Assembly: GCA_964457335.1 (NCBI GenBank)
Contig: CAYWGD010000009.1
Location: 45,730 to 109,729, forward strand
DNA from: CAJBVW01 sp964457335
GTDB lineage: Bacteria; Myxococcota_A; UBA796; SXON01
Direction of reading: 5' to 3'
DNA: 64,000 bases
Below are positions 34,446-42,560 of the stretch, in pieces (the first letter of the stretch is position 1; each line of letters opens with the position of its first letter). The notes under the pieces were generated by a model that worked only from the letters and a program-made list of their open reading frames with translations, searched no databases and had not been told where the DNA came from. Both the position numbers and the translations under genes were made by a program.

Positions 34446-35866
34446 GCCTCCTCTCCACCGAACGCTGACTCGTCCAGATCCCAAACGTCGATGGTGCGCT
34501 TCTTCACGCCAATGCCGTAGTTGGCGAGTAGGTCGATGAGCTTCTCGCCATCGATCAGGGTGATCGGTGCCGCGCCGAACTCGAAGGCCGCCTTCTCGGT
34601 CCCTGACGAGAACTGGCTCGTGGTGATGAGCGTGCCCCGGACAGCCTGGAACCGGTGCAGGCATCCGCGCAGCGCATCGAGGTCCTTCCTCTGGACCGTG
34701 CGCTTGTGGCGTTTGACTTGAATGACCTCCTTTACCGCTGTGATGCCGAGCTGGATGCGGCCGATGACGTCGATGCCCTTGTCGTTGGAGGGCGCTGTCA
34801 CCTCCACGTCGACGTACCCCATTTCGACGAGCAGGTCCTTGATCACGTGCTCGAATGCGTACGGGTCCATCTCCGCGAGAATCTCGCGAAGTGCCTCTTT
34901 CACTTGCTCCTGCTTTCGTTGCACGAGCGAGCGGATCTCGGCGTCCGCGTCGTTGCCCGCTGCCTCCCCCGGCTCGTCTCCGCCGAGCCAAGCCAGTCCA
35001 GCCGGGGTCACCGAGTAATTTAGGCCGCCGCGTACAACGTAGGTGCGATCGAGGAGGTTCCGAAGCCGCTGATACAGGTAGGACCGCGCCGCTGCGTCGC
35101 TACGGATCTTGCTGTTCCGCTGGAGATAGTCCCGCCACAGGGGCAGCAGCTCGCCGCTCGTGGCGGGGCCCGTATCGGCGACGATCCTGAGCAGTGCGAG
35201 CACGCCCTCGCCGTCGTCGACTTCTCGCACGACGGTGCCAACCGCGGACGTAGACCATGCTTGTCCACGCTCGGAGATGCTGAGCCGTCCATCGAACGCT
35301 TCGTCGAGCAGCGCGTAGTTGCGGCAGAGGAGCCACACGCCAGTCGTGTGCCGCGGGTTCACTCTCTCGCCGCTTCCCTTCCAGATCGCGAGCGCAACGT
35401 CGCGATCGGCACCCTGGAGACGAGCCGGAATCCACGAAGCCGGATCGCTCCAGTCCTCATTCGCCTGCGGCGTACCGCGGAGGTCCGAGAGGGTCGTCCG
35501 CAGGTGCGTGACCTCGGCAGCCCGGCGTCCTACAACGGCGCTGAGGAAGGCGCGAACTTCCGCGTACAGCGGGAAGTGGGGGACCTTCACCCGGCTGGCA
35601 CCGTTTTCGGCATCGACTCCAGGTAACGGTGCGACTACGGCAGTCACGCCGGCTTGGCGTAAACCGAACGTGCGCGGGGCCGTCCGAACGAACTCGCCGT
35701 CCGGTGCACGGGCGGCGATGCAAAGCGCCGCCTCCATGGTCGCCACGGGCGTCTTGCCCGTCGTGGACAGCAGCCCGCGATCGAGAGCTCGGCGCGCGAT
35801 CTCGTGCGCGTGCAAGGGCGACGAGGCCACCTTCAGAACCTCGCGCGCCGCCTCCTTGAACGTCAT
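34442..35866 (-). CDS. HARE-HTH / Mrr-type restriction endonuclease
   Basis: The start at 35866 is chosen because the product then begins directly with a HARE-HTH domain (residues 1-75, MTFKEAAREVLKVASSPLHA, SHEIARRALDRGLL-like, ending RTAPRTFGLR), a winged-helix module found in some restriction enzymes. An upstream ATG at 36040 would add 58 low-complexity residues and cannot be excluded. The middle (about 90-300) is unrecognised. The C-terminal 150 residues are an Mrr catalytic domain: FEHVIKDLLVEMGY, DKGIDVIGRIQ with Asp366, and VIQVKRHK with Gln383-Val-Lys385, then TLITTSQFSSGTEKAA. Mrr enzymes cut modified DNA, so a role in defence against modified phage DNA is likely. First gene of a three-gene overlapping operon. 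Confidence 0.82.
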   Translation of the reverse strand: MTFKEAAREVLKVASSPLHAHEIARRALDRGLLSTTGKTPVATMEAALCIAARAPDGEFVRTAPRTFGLRQAGVTAVVAPLPGVDAENGASRVKVPHFPLYAEVRAFLSAVVGRRAAEVTHLRTTLSDLRGTPQANEDWSDPASWIPARLQGADRDVALAIWKGSGERVNPRHTTGVWLLCRNYALLDEAFDGRLSISERGQAWSTSAVGTVVREVDDGEGVLALLRIVADTGPATSGELLPLWRDYLQRNSKIRSDAAARSYLYQRLRNLLDRTYVVRGGLNYSVTPAGLAWLGGDEPGEAAGNDADAEIRSLVQRKQEQVKEALREILAEMDPYAFEHVIKDLLVEMGYVDVEVTAPSNDKGIDVIGRIQLGITAVKEVIQVKRHKRTVQRKDLDALRGCLHRFQAVRGTLITTSQFSSGTEKAAFEFGAAPITLIDGEKLIDLLANYGIGVKKRTIDVWDLDESAFGGEEA

Positions 35867-36047
35867 GTTGCCAGCTTCCAGTGCCGTCGTCTCCGTGCGC
35901 CCGAAGATACCCGACGCGGCCTCGTCGCGCAGCAGTGGAGAGGATCGGCGTGCGCCCGCGGAGGGGGTCACGTTGTCATGGGAGTTGAGGAGGCCGACCC
36001 CGGTGGGTGGGGTGCTCCCGGAGGGGTGAACCGTTGCCATGGCTTCC

Positions 36048-36120
36048 GTGATTCCACTTGCCGCTTGGGGCTTGTGATGCCGGAATGCCGGCCATGATTC
36101 CTTGGAATTCTTGGAATCAC
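36048..36120. promoter_or_regulatory. Inverted repeats upstream of the nuclease operon
   Basis: GTGATTCCA (36048-36056) and TGGAATCAC (36112-36120) form a 9-bp inverted repeat spanning the short space between the nuclease operon and the phage-like HTH gene. Its right arm overlaps another dyad, GATTCC (36096-36101) and GGAATC (36113-36118). They are candidate operator sites for the Mrr operon. Confidence 0.35.
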
Positions 36121-36137
36121 CCGAAGTGTGAACCGCA

Positions 36138-37469
36138 TTATTCCCGCGTCACCGGTGCGCCACGCAGGGCGCGTCCCGCCCCCAACCGCGCCATCGCCTC
36201 CTGCAGCGCCGGTCCCAGCGCGGCCCCGGCCTTGGCCTCGCCCTTCGAAATGGTGCCCTGCTCCACGCCGAGGAGGTCCGCCATCTCCCGCTGCGAGAGC
36301 CGCCGATCGGCTCGGAGCCGCGCGAGGTCGGCCCCCGTGAACGCGGTGGGAGCACTGCCGGGCGGCTCCGGGGCCCCCTCGCTCGCGGCCAGCACGGGGG
36401 TTCCCCCTGGCGCTTCCGCCGGTGCGGCCGGCTCGGGCCGCAAGGCAACGACCTTGGCCGCCTCGCGCTCCTCCCGCCGACGCCGGCGCTCCTCCGCGGC
36501 GTGCTGCATTGCCCGGCGCAACGCGATCTGGAGCGCCGGCCGGACCCGCTCCCGCGGGCTCATCTCGGCGTCCCTCACAACCGCTGACGGCACGCCGAGC
36601 TGCGCCGCGAACACGGCTCGCGTGAGGTTGACCTCGCCGCGGAAGCGCCCGAGGTCGCCGCCCGTGAGCGTCCAGTCGCGGGGCCAGTCGTCGTGCTTCG
36701 ACCAGAATGCGCCGCGGTGGTCGGGAGGGGTCGGCGGCCAGTGCCCTACCGATGCCAGCGCGAGGCGATCCGCCTCGATGTACCCGTCGGCGCGCGGCGT
36801 GGTCGCCTTCTGGCTCGGCGTGGCAGGCTTCGGCGCCGGGGCGGGCGGGCGCGCGGCCTTCGTGCTCCTCGCGGCCGGCGTCGCCGGCGCGGCACCGGGC
36901 CCCAGCGGCGCGGGTCGCACGGGCGAGGGCGGCCGCGCCATCGTCGCGGGCGGAGACGCGACCGCCGTCCGCCTCGCCGCTTCGGTCTGCGCCCGGAGCA
37001 GCGCCGTCTGCGCCTCGATCTTCGCGGCCTCGGCCTCGGCGAGACGCGCGGCCGCCTTGGCCCTCTCCGCCTCCGCGAGCGCGGCATCGGTCTTCACGCG
37101 CAGCTCGGAGTCCCGGCGCTCCTGCTCACGCCGGGCCGCCCCGTCGTCGGTGCGGAGTACCGGCGCGCGAGCCACGGTCCGGTGGCGTGGACCGTCAGCG
37201 GGACGCACGGTCGGCACCGCGGGCGGCGACGCCTCCAGCGTCGACCCCGCTTCCGCCTTTCGCATCACGCCCGCCTGGAGTCGTACGACCCGGCTCTGCG
37301 CCAGCTCAATGAGGTCCCGGGCACGCATCCGCATCAGCATGTGCCCGTCGCGCTCGGCCACACGCACGTCCTCGCGGTAGTCGCCGATCTTCTCGACCAG
37401 CGCGTCCACGTCGTCGCAGGCGGCGATCCACGCCCTCTCCCGCTGGAACACCTGTTCGAGCGTGGCCAT
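36138..37469 (-). CDS. Coiled-coil protein with two C-terminal HTH domains (phage-like)
   Basis: The ATG at 37469 overlaps the stop of the gene before it (ATGA); 443 aa. The N-terminal 60 residues (MATLEQVFQRERAWIAACDD) and residues about 100-190 are charged and alanine-rich coiled coil; a Pro/Ala-rich linker leads to EADRLALASVGHWPP. Two helix-turn-helix units follow: LTGGDLGRFRGEVNLTRAVF with AAQLGVPSAVVRD, and FTGADLARLRADRRLSQREM with ADLLGVEQGTISKGEAKAGA, the latter a clear XRE-type HTH. It is the last gene of the module that begins with the small HTH protein and the VapE-like gene. The role may be replication partner or regulator. A decayed relative lies at 13837-14041. Confidence 0.7.
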   Translation of the reverse strand: MATLEQVFQRERAWIAACDDVDALVEKIGDYREDVRVAERDGHMLMRMRARDLIELAQSRVVRLQAGVMRKAEAGSTLEASPPAVPTVRPADGPRHRTVARAPVLRTDDGAARREQERRDSELRVKTDAALAEAERAKAAARLAEAEAAKIEAQTALLRAQTEAARRTAVASPPATMARPPSPVRPAPLGPGAAPATPAARSTKAARPPAPAPKPATPSQKATTPRADGYIEADRLALASVGHWPPTPPDHRGAFWSKHDDWPRDWTLTGGDLGRFRGEVNLTRAVFAAQLGVPSAVVRDAEMSPRERVRPALQIALRRAMQHAAEERRRRREEREAAKVVALRPEPAAPAEAPGGTPVLAASEGAPEPPGSAPTAFTGADLARLRADRRLSQREMADLLGVEQGTISKGEAKAGAALGPALQEAMARLGAGRALRGAPVTRE

Positions 37470-37855
37470 CAGTGCCTCCGATCCGCGAGGCGCTCGGCCC
37501 GCAGCTTCAGCTCGCGCTGCTCGATCTCGCCGAGGAGATCGCGGGCACGGGTGTGGGCGATGTTCGACTGGCGCGCGTCGCGCAGCACCCGCTCCAGCGA
37601 CACGCGCCGCATCACCAGGTCCTCCGGGTCGCGGCTGGCCCGGATGGCCGCCCCCTCCTTCCGGTAGACAGCCTCCACCCGCTCGAACTCCTCGGGGGTG
37701 TCCAGCACGCGCGCGGGCGCCGAGGGCGGTTCCGGGTCGTCGTCCTCTTCGTCCTCGTCCCCCTCCTGCGCGGCCAGCACCGCCGCCTCCTCCTCGTCGG
37801 TGAGGTCCACGACCACGCGCTCGCCGTCCTCGTCCGTGTAGATCCACTTGCTCAT
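37469..37855 (-). CDS. Small acidic phage-type hypothetical protein
   Basis: 128 aa from the ATG at 37855 (a longer upstream frame crosses the nested hairpin region and is not protein-like). The chain begins MSKWIYTDEDGERVVVDLTD, has a strongly acidic stretch at about 28-43 (EEEAAVLAAQEGDEDEEDDD), and ends in a basic, helical part that may pair with the downstream coiled-coil protein. Its stop overlaps the start of that gene by 4 bases. No family recognised. Confidence 0.65.
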   Translation of the reverse strand: MSKWIYTDEDGERVVVDLTDEEEAAVLAAQEGDEDEEDDDPEPPSAPARVLDTPEEFERVEAVYRKEGAAIRASRDPEDLVMRRVSLERVLRDARQSNIAHTRARDLLGEIEQRELKLRAERLADRRH

Positions 37856-37956
37856 GACGCCCTCCGCGGGCTCTGGCGCCCGCAACTCGTGCCGATGTTT
37901 GGGGCGCCGGACAACCCGGACGGCCCGACAAGCGGCGGTTGAACCAATGCGAATTG

Positions 37957-38036
37957 CCCCGTCCATGCTCGGGGCAGGGTGGACGGCGCGCCGTCCGGGT
38001 CCGTCCACCCTCCGGAGAGCATGGACGGGGTTTTTT
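37957..38036. repeat. Nested inverted repeats followed by T6
   Basis: Three nested perfect dyads: CCCCGTCCATGCTC (37957-37970) with GAGCATGGACGGGG (38017-38030); AGGGTGGACGG (37976-37986) with CCGTCCACCCT (38001-38011); and inside these the 16-bp palindrome at 37981-37996. Six T follow on the plus strand (38031-38036). On the plus strand it looks like an intrinsic terminator, but all local genes run on the minus strand and the VapE stop lies inside the T-run. An origin-type or antisense-RNA role is therefore possible. Confidence 0.75.
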
Positions 38037-39302
38037 CACGCGGCGGAAGCATCGCTTTCCCCTCCGTCCAGGCTCGGGGGCCTCTCCCAACACCACGGGC
38101 GATCGCCGGCCTGGCCCACCGGACGCGTCTTGACGCAGCCCAGCCGGCCGAGCGCGCGACCGGTCCGTTGGCGTTTCTTCGCGTCCCAGCGCTCGGGCAC
38201 GATCCCGAGCCCGTCGCGCATCGCGTCCTCCACCGTGAACGGCCCCTCCTGCGCGGCGACCCAGGGGCGGAGCGCCTCTTCCCAGGCCTCGGGCACGGTG
38301 AACTGGCGCTGCGCCGTGATGAGGAGCCGCTCCTCCTCCCGGTTCAGCCACCACGTCTCCCCGGCGCGGTAGCGGGCGAGGGCCTCGCCGAAGAGCTGCT
38401 CGCGGTCCCGCGCGATGGCGGCGAGGTCGGGATCCCCCACTACCACCGGCCAGTACCGACGCGCGCCAGTCGGGTCGCGGAGCAGCTCCTCCTGGTTGGC
38501 GGTGACGAGCATCACCACCTGCCGAGGGTGATCCTCGGGAAGCCGGGCGTAGGGCCGCCGGTAGCGGTCGACGCGCGTGGTGATGAACGCCTTCGCCGCC
38601 TCGTCGCTGGCCCGGTTCAGCGACTCGCTCTCGGCGAGCTCGTAGAACCACTTGCCCTCCAGGCACATGAAGGCGTCCTTGTTGCCGATGTCGAACGCGC
38701 TCTCGCCGGCCCAGGAGCGCACCGGCGGGAGCGTGGCGCACAGCCTCGACTTCCCCGCACCCTGGCGCCCGATGAGCAGGAGCATGGTGTCGAGCTGGCA
38801 GCCCGGGTCGAACACGCGCGCACACGCGCCGATGAAGAAGGACGAGCTGAACTTGCGGTGCAGCGGCGTGTCGGCGGCGCCGAGGTACACCGAGAGGAAG
38901 CCGTCGAGGCGGGGAACCCCGTCCCACACGCAGCCGTTCAGCCAGTCGCACACCCCGGTGAAACGCGTGCTGCGCGGCGACGAAGTTGACGGCGCGGTGC
39001 AGCGTGTCGGTGGACGAACGGATCCCGTAAACGTCGTCGAGCCAGATGGCGACGCGCGTGAGGTCGGTGTCGGAGAGGGGCGCGTCGTCGAGCACGACGA
39101 AGCCCTCGAACTTCGACCAGCGGATGCGGCCCTGCCAGCGCTCGTCCGTAGAGAGCACGTGGACGACGTTCCGCAGCGAGCCGAACGGCTTGCCCTTCTC
39201 CGTCTTGTCCAGGCCGCACTGGACCTCGAAGTCCGGCTCCCGATGGTCAACCGCGCCGCGGTTGGCGGCCTCGGGGGGCACATGGACGAGGGCGGTGCTC
39301 AC
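38036..39302 (-). pseudogene. VapE-type P-loop helicase/primase gene with one-base frameshift
   Basis: The GTG at 39302 overlaps the stop of the upstream HTH gene (GTGA). The N-terminal frame reads NVVHVLSTDERWQGRIRWSK, GFVVLDDAPLSDTDLTRVAI and ends at AQHAFHRGV; the next frame continues TGVCDWLNGCVWDGVPRLDG, LLLIGRQGAGKS (Walker A), ITTRVDRYRRPYARLPEDH and RRYWPVVVGD. The family expects F-H-P-V-R-D-W-L-N, and removing one base from the CCCC/GGGG run at 38963-38966 region would give AFHRVCDWLNG in a single frame. So the gene carries a +1 indel, either a real lesion or a sequencing error. VapE/DUF5906 proteins are phage-type replication helicases. If intact, about 421 aa. Confidence 0.75.
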
Positions 39303-39538
39303 GACGCGCCCCCCTCGGAGATTCGCTCCCACAGATCGGTCTCGGGGACACCGGCGAACAGCTCGCAGGCGAGGATGCGCCGCCGGATCGACGGCGAAAG
39401 CGCCCGCTTCCGGTTGAGGAGCTGCGACCAGTAGGAGCGGGCGACGCCGACGCGCTCGGCGACCTCGGCGTGGGTCAGGTGGCGGGCATCGACGTGGTCG
39501 CGGACGCGGTCGGCGAGGAGGAGGAAGTGGCGGGGCAT
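39299..39538 (-). CDS. Small XRE-family HTH protein (Cro-like)
   Basis: 79 aa; an XRE-type helix-turn-helix occupies most of the chain (LTHAEVAERVGVARSYWSQL followed by LNRKRALSPSIRRRI). The gene is divergent from the CI-like repressor at 39672 with 133 bp between starts, the classical arrangement of a Cro/CI switch, and starts the minus-strand replication module by translational coupling to the VapE-like gene. DNA-binding regulator by inference. Confidence 0.8.
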   Translation of the reverse strand: MPRHFLLLADRVRDHVDARHLTHAEVAERVGVARSYWSQLLNRKRALSPSIRRRILACELFAGVPETDLWERISEGGAS

Positions 39539-39585
39539 GTGAACTCCGGGAGGCGATCAGTTAGTGAAACAGCGAGCGCGCAGTA

Positions 39586-39614
39586 GCTGTACACCCGCCT
39601 GGGTTCGCGGTCAA
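39586..39614 (-). promoter_or_regulatory. Promoter for the minus-strand HTH-VapE module
   Basis: On the minus strand TTGACC (39614-39609), a spacer of 17 bases and TACAGC (39591-39586). It lies 48-76 bp upstream of the small HTH start at 39538 and faces away from the repressor gene. Confidence 0.45.
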
Positions 39615-39636
39615 GGCAGTCGGTGAGGCATCTGTG

Positions 39637-39665
39637 TTGCAGTCGTTGATGTGCGGGTGTAAGAA
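39637..39665 (+). promoter_or_regulatory. Promoter for the CI-like repressor, probably leaderless
   Basis: TTGCAG (39637-39642), a 17-bp spacer and TAAGAA (39660-39665) on the plus strand. The transcript start expected 6-7 bases later coincides with the ATG at 39672, so the messenger is probably leaderless, as for lambda CI. Confidence 0.45.
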
Positions 39666-39671
39666 GAGGGC

Positions 39672-40340
39672 ATGGCCAAGCGCACCCCTCCTCCTCGCCC
39701 TCCCTCCCAGCCGGTCTTCGGCGACGACGCGCCCCGTCCCGCCTCGGTGGTCCCGCTCCACCCCGAGCCCGACCTTCAGCCGCGCCAGCTCCCCGACGGC
39801 TCGTGGGCCATCCCCAACGGCGACGACGTGATCCACGTCGCAATGACCCAGGGGGCCGCGCCCGACGAGGATAGCGGCGACGACGCCACCTTCATCTGGC
39901 GCCGCAACCCCGAGTTCCCGAACTACCTGCGCCGGGTGCGGGAGAAGGCGGGCCTCTCGGTCCGCCAGGCCGCCCCGGCGATCGGCGTCTCCGTGCCCTA
40001 CCTCTCCCGGCTGGAGACGGGCGGGCCGGCGAAGCGTCCCGACGTGCAGCGGCTCTACCGGATGGCCGACGTTTACGGCGTGGACCGCCGCACGATGCTG
40101 AAGAACGCGGGCGTGCAGCTCGAGCTGCCGCCCGAGCTCGCGGTGTTCGACAAGCTCGACAGCCAGTTCGCGGCGATCATGCTCGACCCGGCGATCAAGC
40201 CCGCGCGCCTGACCGAGGACGCGCTCGGGTACGTCTCCGACCGGCTGAAGATGCAGATCATCGAGTGGGCCGACAAGCTCACCCGCCAGCCCGACCCCCA
40301 TGCCTACCTCGCGAAGCTGCTCGACAAGGGGGCGCAATGA
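39672..40340 (+). CDS. XRE-family repressor (CI-like)
   Basis: 222 aa. The N-terminus is proline-rich and unstructured (1-65); residues about 78-145 form a helix-turn-helix (LRRVREKAGLSVRQAAPAIG, VSVPYLSRLETG) of the XRE class. The C-terminal third (about 150-222) has no LexA/CI Ser-Lys protease motif that I can see, so it would not self-cleave like lambda CI. It is divergent from the small HTH/VapE operon and shares the 133-bp control region, so it most likely represses that module. Its stop overlaps the start of the next gene by 4 bases. Confidence 0.8.
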   Translation: MAKRTPPPRPPSQPVFGDDAPRPASVVPLHPEPDLQPRQLPDGSWAIPNGDDVIHVAMTQGAAPDEDSGDDATFIWRRNPEFPNYLRRVREKAGLSVRQAAPAIGVSVPYLSRLETGGPAKRPDVQRLYRMADVYGVDRRTMLKNAGVQLELPPELAVFDKLDSQFAAIMLDPAIKPARLTEDALGYVSDRLKMQIIEWADKLTRQPDPHAYLAKLLDKGAQ

Positions 40341-40825
40341 CCGAGATCAACCTCCCGCACCGGCGCGCCGAGGACCTCGACGGCGTGTGCGCCGACGTCC
40401 GCGCAGGACGCGGGGCCCTCGTCCTGATCAACGAGTCCGCGCCGGCGTTCCTCCAGCTCGCGGGGCCGAAGGGCCTGCCCGGCTGGACGCTGCTCTGCAA
40501 TGCGCCCTACCCGGAGGTCCTGCTCCGCTCGATCCCCGACGGGCGCATCCTCGCGGAGGCAGCGGCCAACCGCGCCTTCCCCGCCGGGCTCGACGAGATC
40601 GCCACCAAGGCCGAGCCGCTCGTCGGCGCCGCCGCCCCGACGCTGCGCGCGCTGCTCGCCGCCGTCCGTGCCACCACCGAGACCATGCGCTTCCGCGTGC
40701 CGGCGGTGGCCGAGTTGGTGGCCGAGGAGGGCGAGCCCACCCTCGGCGCGTGGGCCTCCTGCCTCCCCCTCGGTGTGTTGCAGCGGTGCCTCGACCGCGC
40801 CCGCCGGCCTCGTCGGGCGGCGTGA
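40337..40825 (+). CDS. Hypothetical protein between repressor and recombinase
   Basis: 162 aa from the ATG that overlaps the repressor stop (ATGA, 40337-40340). The chain begins MTEINLPHRRAEDLDGVCAD and is alpha-helical with an LQLAGPKGLPGWTLLCNAP segment. I do not recognise a family. The operon position between repressor and recombinase suggests an accessory or control protein of the integrated element. Codon use is like that of its neighbours. Confidence 0.65.
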   Translation: MTEINLPHRRAEDLDGVCADVRAGRGALVLINESAPAFLQLAGPKGLPGWTLLCNAPYPEVLLRSIPDGRILAEAAANRAFPAGLDEIATKAEPLVGAAAPTLRALLAAVRATTETMRFRVPAVAELVAEEGEPTLGAWASCLPLGVLQRCLDRARRPRRAA

Positions 40826-40871
40826 CGCCGCCCGAAATTATGTACGCTATAACGCTCGCTCTGGAGCCCCC

Positions 40872-42560
40872 ATGCCCATCCTCGGCGCCGCCTACCTCCG
40901 CTGTTCCGACCCCCGCCAGGACAAATCCATCGAGCAGCAGCGCGAGGAGATCACCCGCCGCGCCGCAGCTGACGGCGTGGTCATCCCTCCCGAGAACTGG
41001 TTCGTGGACGAGGGCATCAGCGGGCGCTCGACCAAGAAGCGCTCCTCGTACCTGGCCCTGATCAAGCGCGCCGAGGCTCAGCGCGATGCCATCGCCACCC
41101 GGAAGAAGGGCGCGGTTCGCATCGAACGCCTCTACGTGTGGGCGTTCAGCCGGGTCGCGAGGAACATGTTCGATTGCCTCCGGGCGCTCGCGACGCTGGA
41201 CGAGGCCGACATCGACGTCATCTCGCTGACCGAGCCGGACGCCGGCGACCGCTCCTTCCGCAAGCTCATCCGGCCGATCCTCGCGTGGCTGGCCGAGCGG
41301 TACTCCGAGGAGCTCTCCCGCAACGTCGTGCGCGGGATGCGGAGCCAGGCGGAGAAGGGGTACTGGCAGTACGGGCACGCGCCCTACGGCTACGCGGTCG
41401 TTAAGGGCCGACTCGTCGTCACCGAGGAGACGCGCGCGGCCTTCGAGACGGTCAAGCGCATCTTCCGCGACTACGCCGACGGTGCCGACGGCGGGCTCCG
41501 GATCGCGGAGCGGCTCACCCGCGAGGGCGTGACCCCGCCGGGCCGTTCCGATCTCGGCCGCGCCTACGCCCCCGGCGCGTGGAAGCGGAAGCACCTCCAG
41601 AACATCGTCACGAGCCGGACCTACCTTGGGCACATCGTCCACGACGGCGTCGTGGTCGCGCGCGATGTGCACGAGGCCGCGGTCGACGAGGAGACCTTCG
41701 AGCGGGTGCAGGCCAAGCGCGCCCTGCGGGACCGCAACCGCAAGGATGGCAAGGGCAACGGCGAGAACCGCCTTCGGATGGGCGAGAACGGTCTGCTCAC
41801 CCCTTGGCTGCGCTGCGGCACCTGCGGCGGTTCCGTGCGGGTGTGGCAGGGGGGCCAGAAGTCCAAGCCAACCTACCTGTACTACTGCGCCACGCGGCAG
41901 GACAATCCGGCCGCCTGCACCGGCATCTCCATCCGCGTCGAGAAGCTCGACAAGCTCGTGATGGACGTGATCGAGCAGCGCGTGCTCTCGCCCGAGAACG
42001 TAGAGCGGTTCATGGCGGAGTCGGTGGCCAAGCTCCGCGAGGCCCCGCCCGACGAGGTGGCCGACGAGCGCGCCCGCCTCACCGCCGTGATCGCCGACCT
42101 CGACAGGCGCATCCGGGCAACCGGAGCTCAGGTCATCGCCGGTGTGCTCGATCAGGAGGACGCCGTCGCCATGAACGCGCCCCTCCGCGAACAGCGCGAC
42201 CTCGCCAAGCTCCAGCTGGCCGCGCTGCCGGCCAAGCGCGATGAGCCCGGCGTCGACGAGATCGACGCCGAGGCCTTCCGTCAGGCGGTGCTCGAAGCCT
42301 GGACCGACCAGCCGCTGGAGGAGCGCCGCTCGGCGCTCGCCCAGCTGCTGCGGCAGGTGACCCTCTCACCGGGAGGGGTGAAGATCACCTACGGCTATTG
42401 TCACCATGAACCGGCAGGCCCGCCGTACGCGCCGATGTCGTTCCGCGACCCGTCGGCGTCGTTGTACGAGGCCGACGGGTTGCCGGCGTCGATGAGCGCG
42501 CTGCCGGTGGCGAGCGTGAAGTCGTCGTTCTCCGTGCCGTCGTCCGTGAAGTCGACGTAG
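40872..42560 (+). CDS. Large serine recombinase (integrase)
   Basis: 562 aa from the ATG at 40872, with GGAG 5 bases upstream. The resolvase domain (about 1-150) starts AAYLRCSDPRQDKSIEQQRE with catalytic Ser12 in the R-x-S context. A recombinase domain (about 175-270) holds GMRSQAEKGYWQYGHAPYGY, and a zinc-ribbon (about 315-355) has LRCGTCGG...YYC...C; a coiled-coil follows (about 365-450). The reading frame runs on past KITYGYCHHEPAG into DNA that on the other strand is the 3' end of the lipoprotein gene at 42401-44083. About 50 C-terminal residues are thus read from host DNA. The gene should have a different end in the circular form. It faces right, at the right edge of the island. Confidence 0.93.
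   Translation: MPILGAAYLRCSDPRQDKSIEQQREEITRRAAADGVVIPPENWFVDEGISGRSTKKRSSYLALIKRAEAQRDAIATRKKGAVRIERLYVWAFSRVARNMFDCLRALATLDEADIDVISLTEPDAGDRSFRKLIRPILAWLAERYSEELSRNVVRGMRSQAEKGYWQYGHAPYGYAVVKGRLVVTEETRAAFETVKRIFRDYADGADGGLRIAERLTREGVTPPGRSDLGRAYAPGAWKRKHLQNIVTSRTYLGHIVHDGVVVARDVHEAAVDEETFERVQAKRALRDRNRKDGKGNGENRLRMGENGLLTPWLRCGTCGGSVRVWQGGQKSKPTYLYYCATRQDNPAACTGISIRVEKLDKLVMDVIEQRVLSPENVERFMAESVAKLREAPPDEVADERARLTAVIADLDRRIRATGAQVIAGVLDQEDAVAMNAPLREQRDLAKLQLAALPAKRDEPGVDEIDAEAFRQAVLEAWTDQPLEERRSALAQLLRQVTLSPGGVKITYGYCHHEPAGPPYAPMSFRDPSASLYEADGLPASMSALPVASVKSSFSVPSSVKST

Noticed and set aside
35867..36040. Extended N-terminus of the HARE-HTH/Mrr protein
   Set aside because: 58 residues of low complexity without conservation features; the HARE-HTH domain starts at the ATG 35866. 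Kept as an alternative start only.
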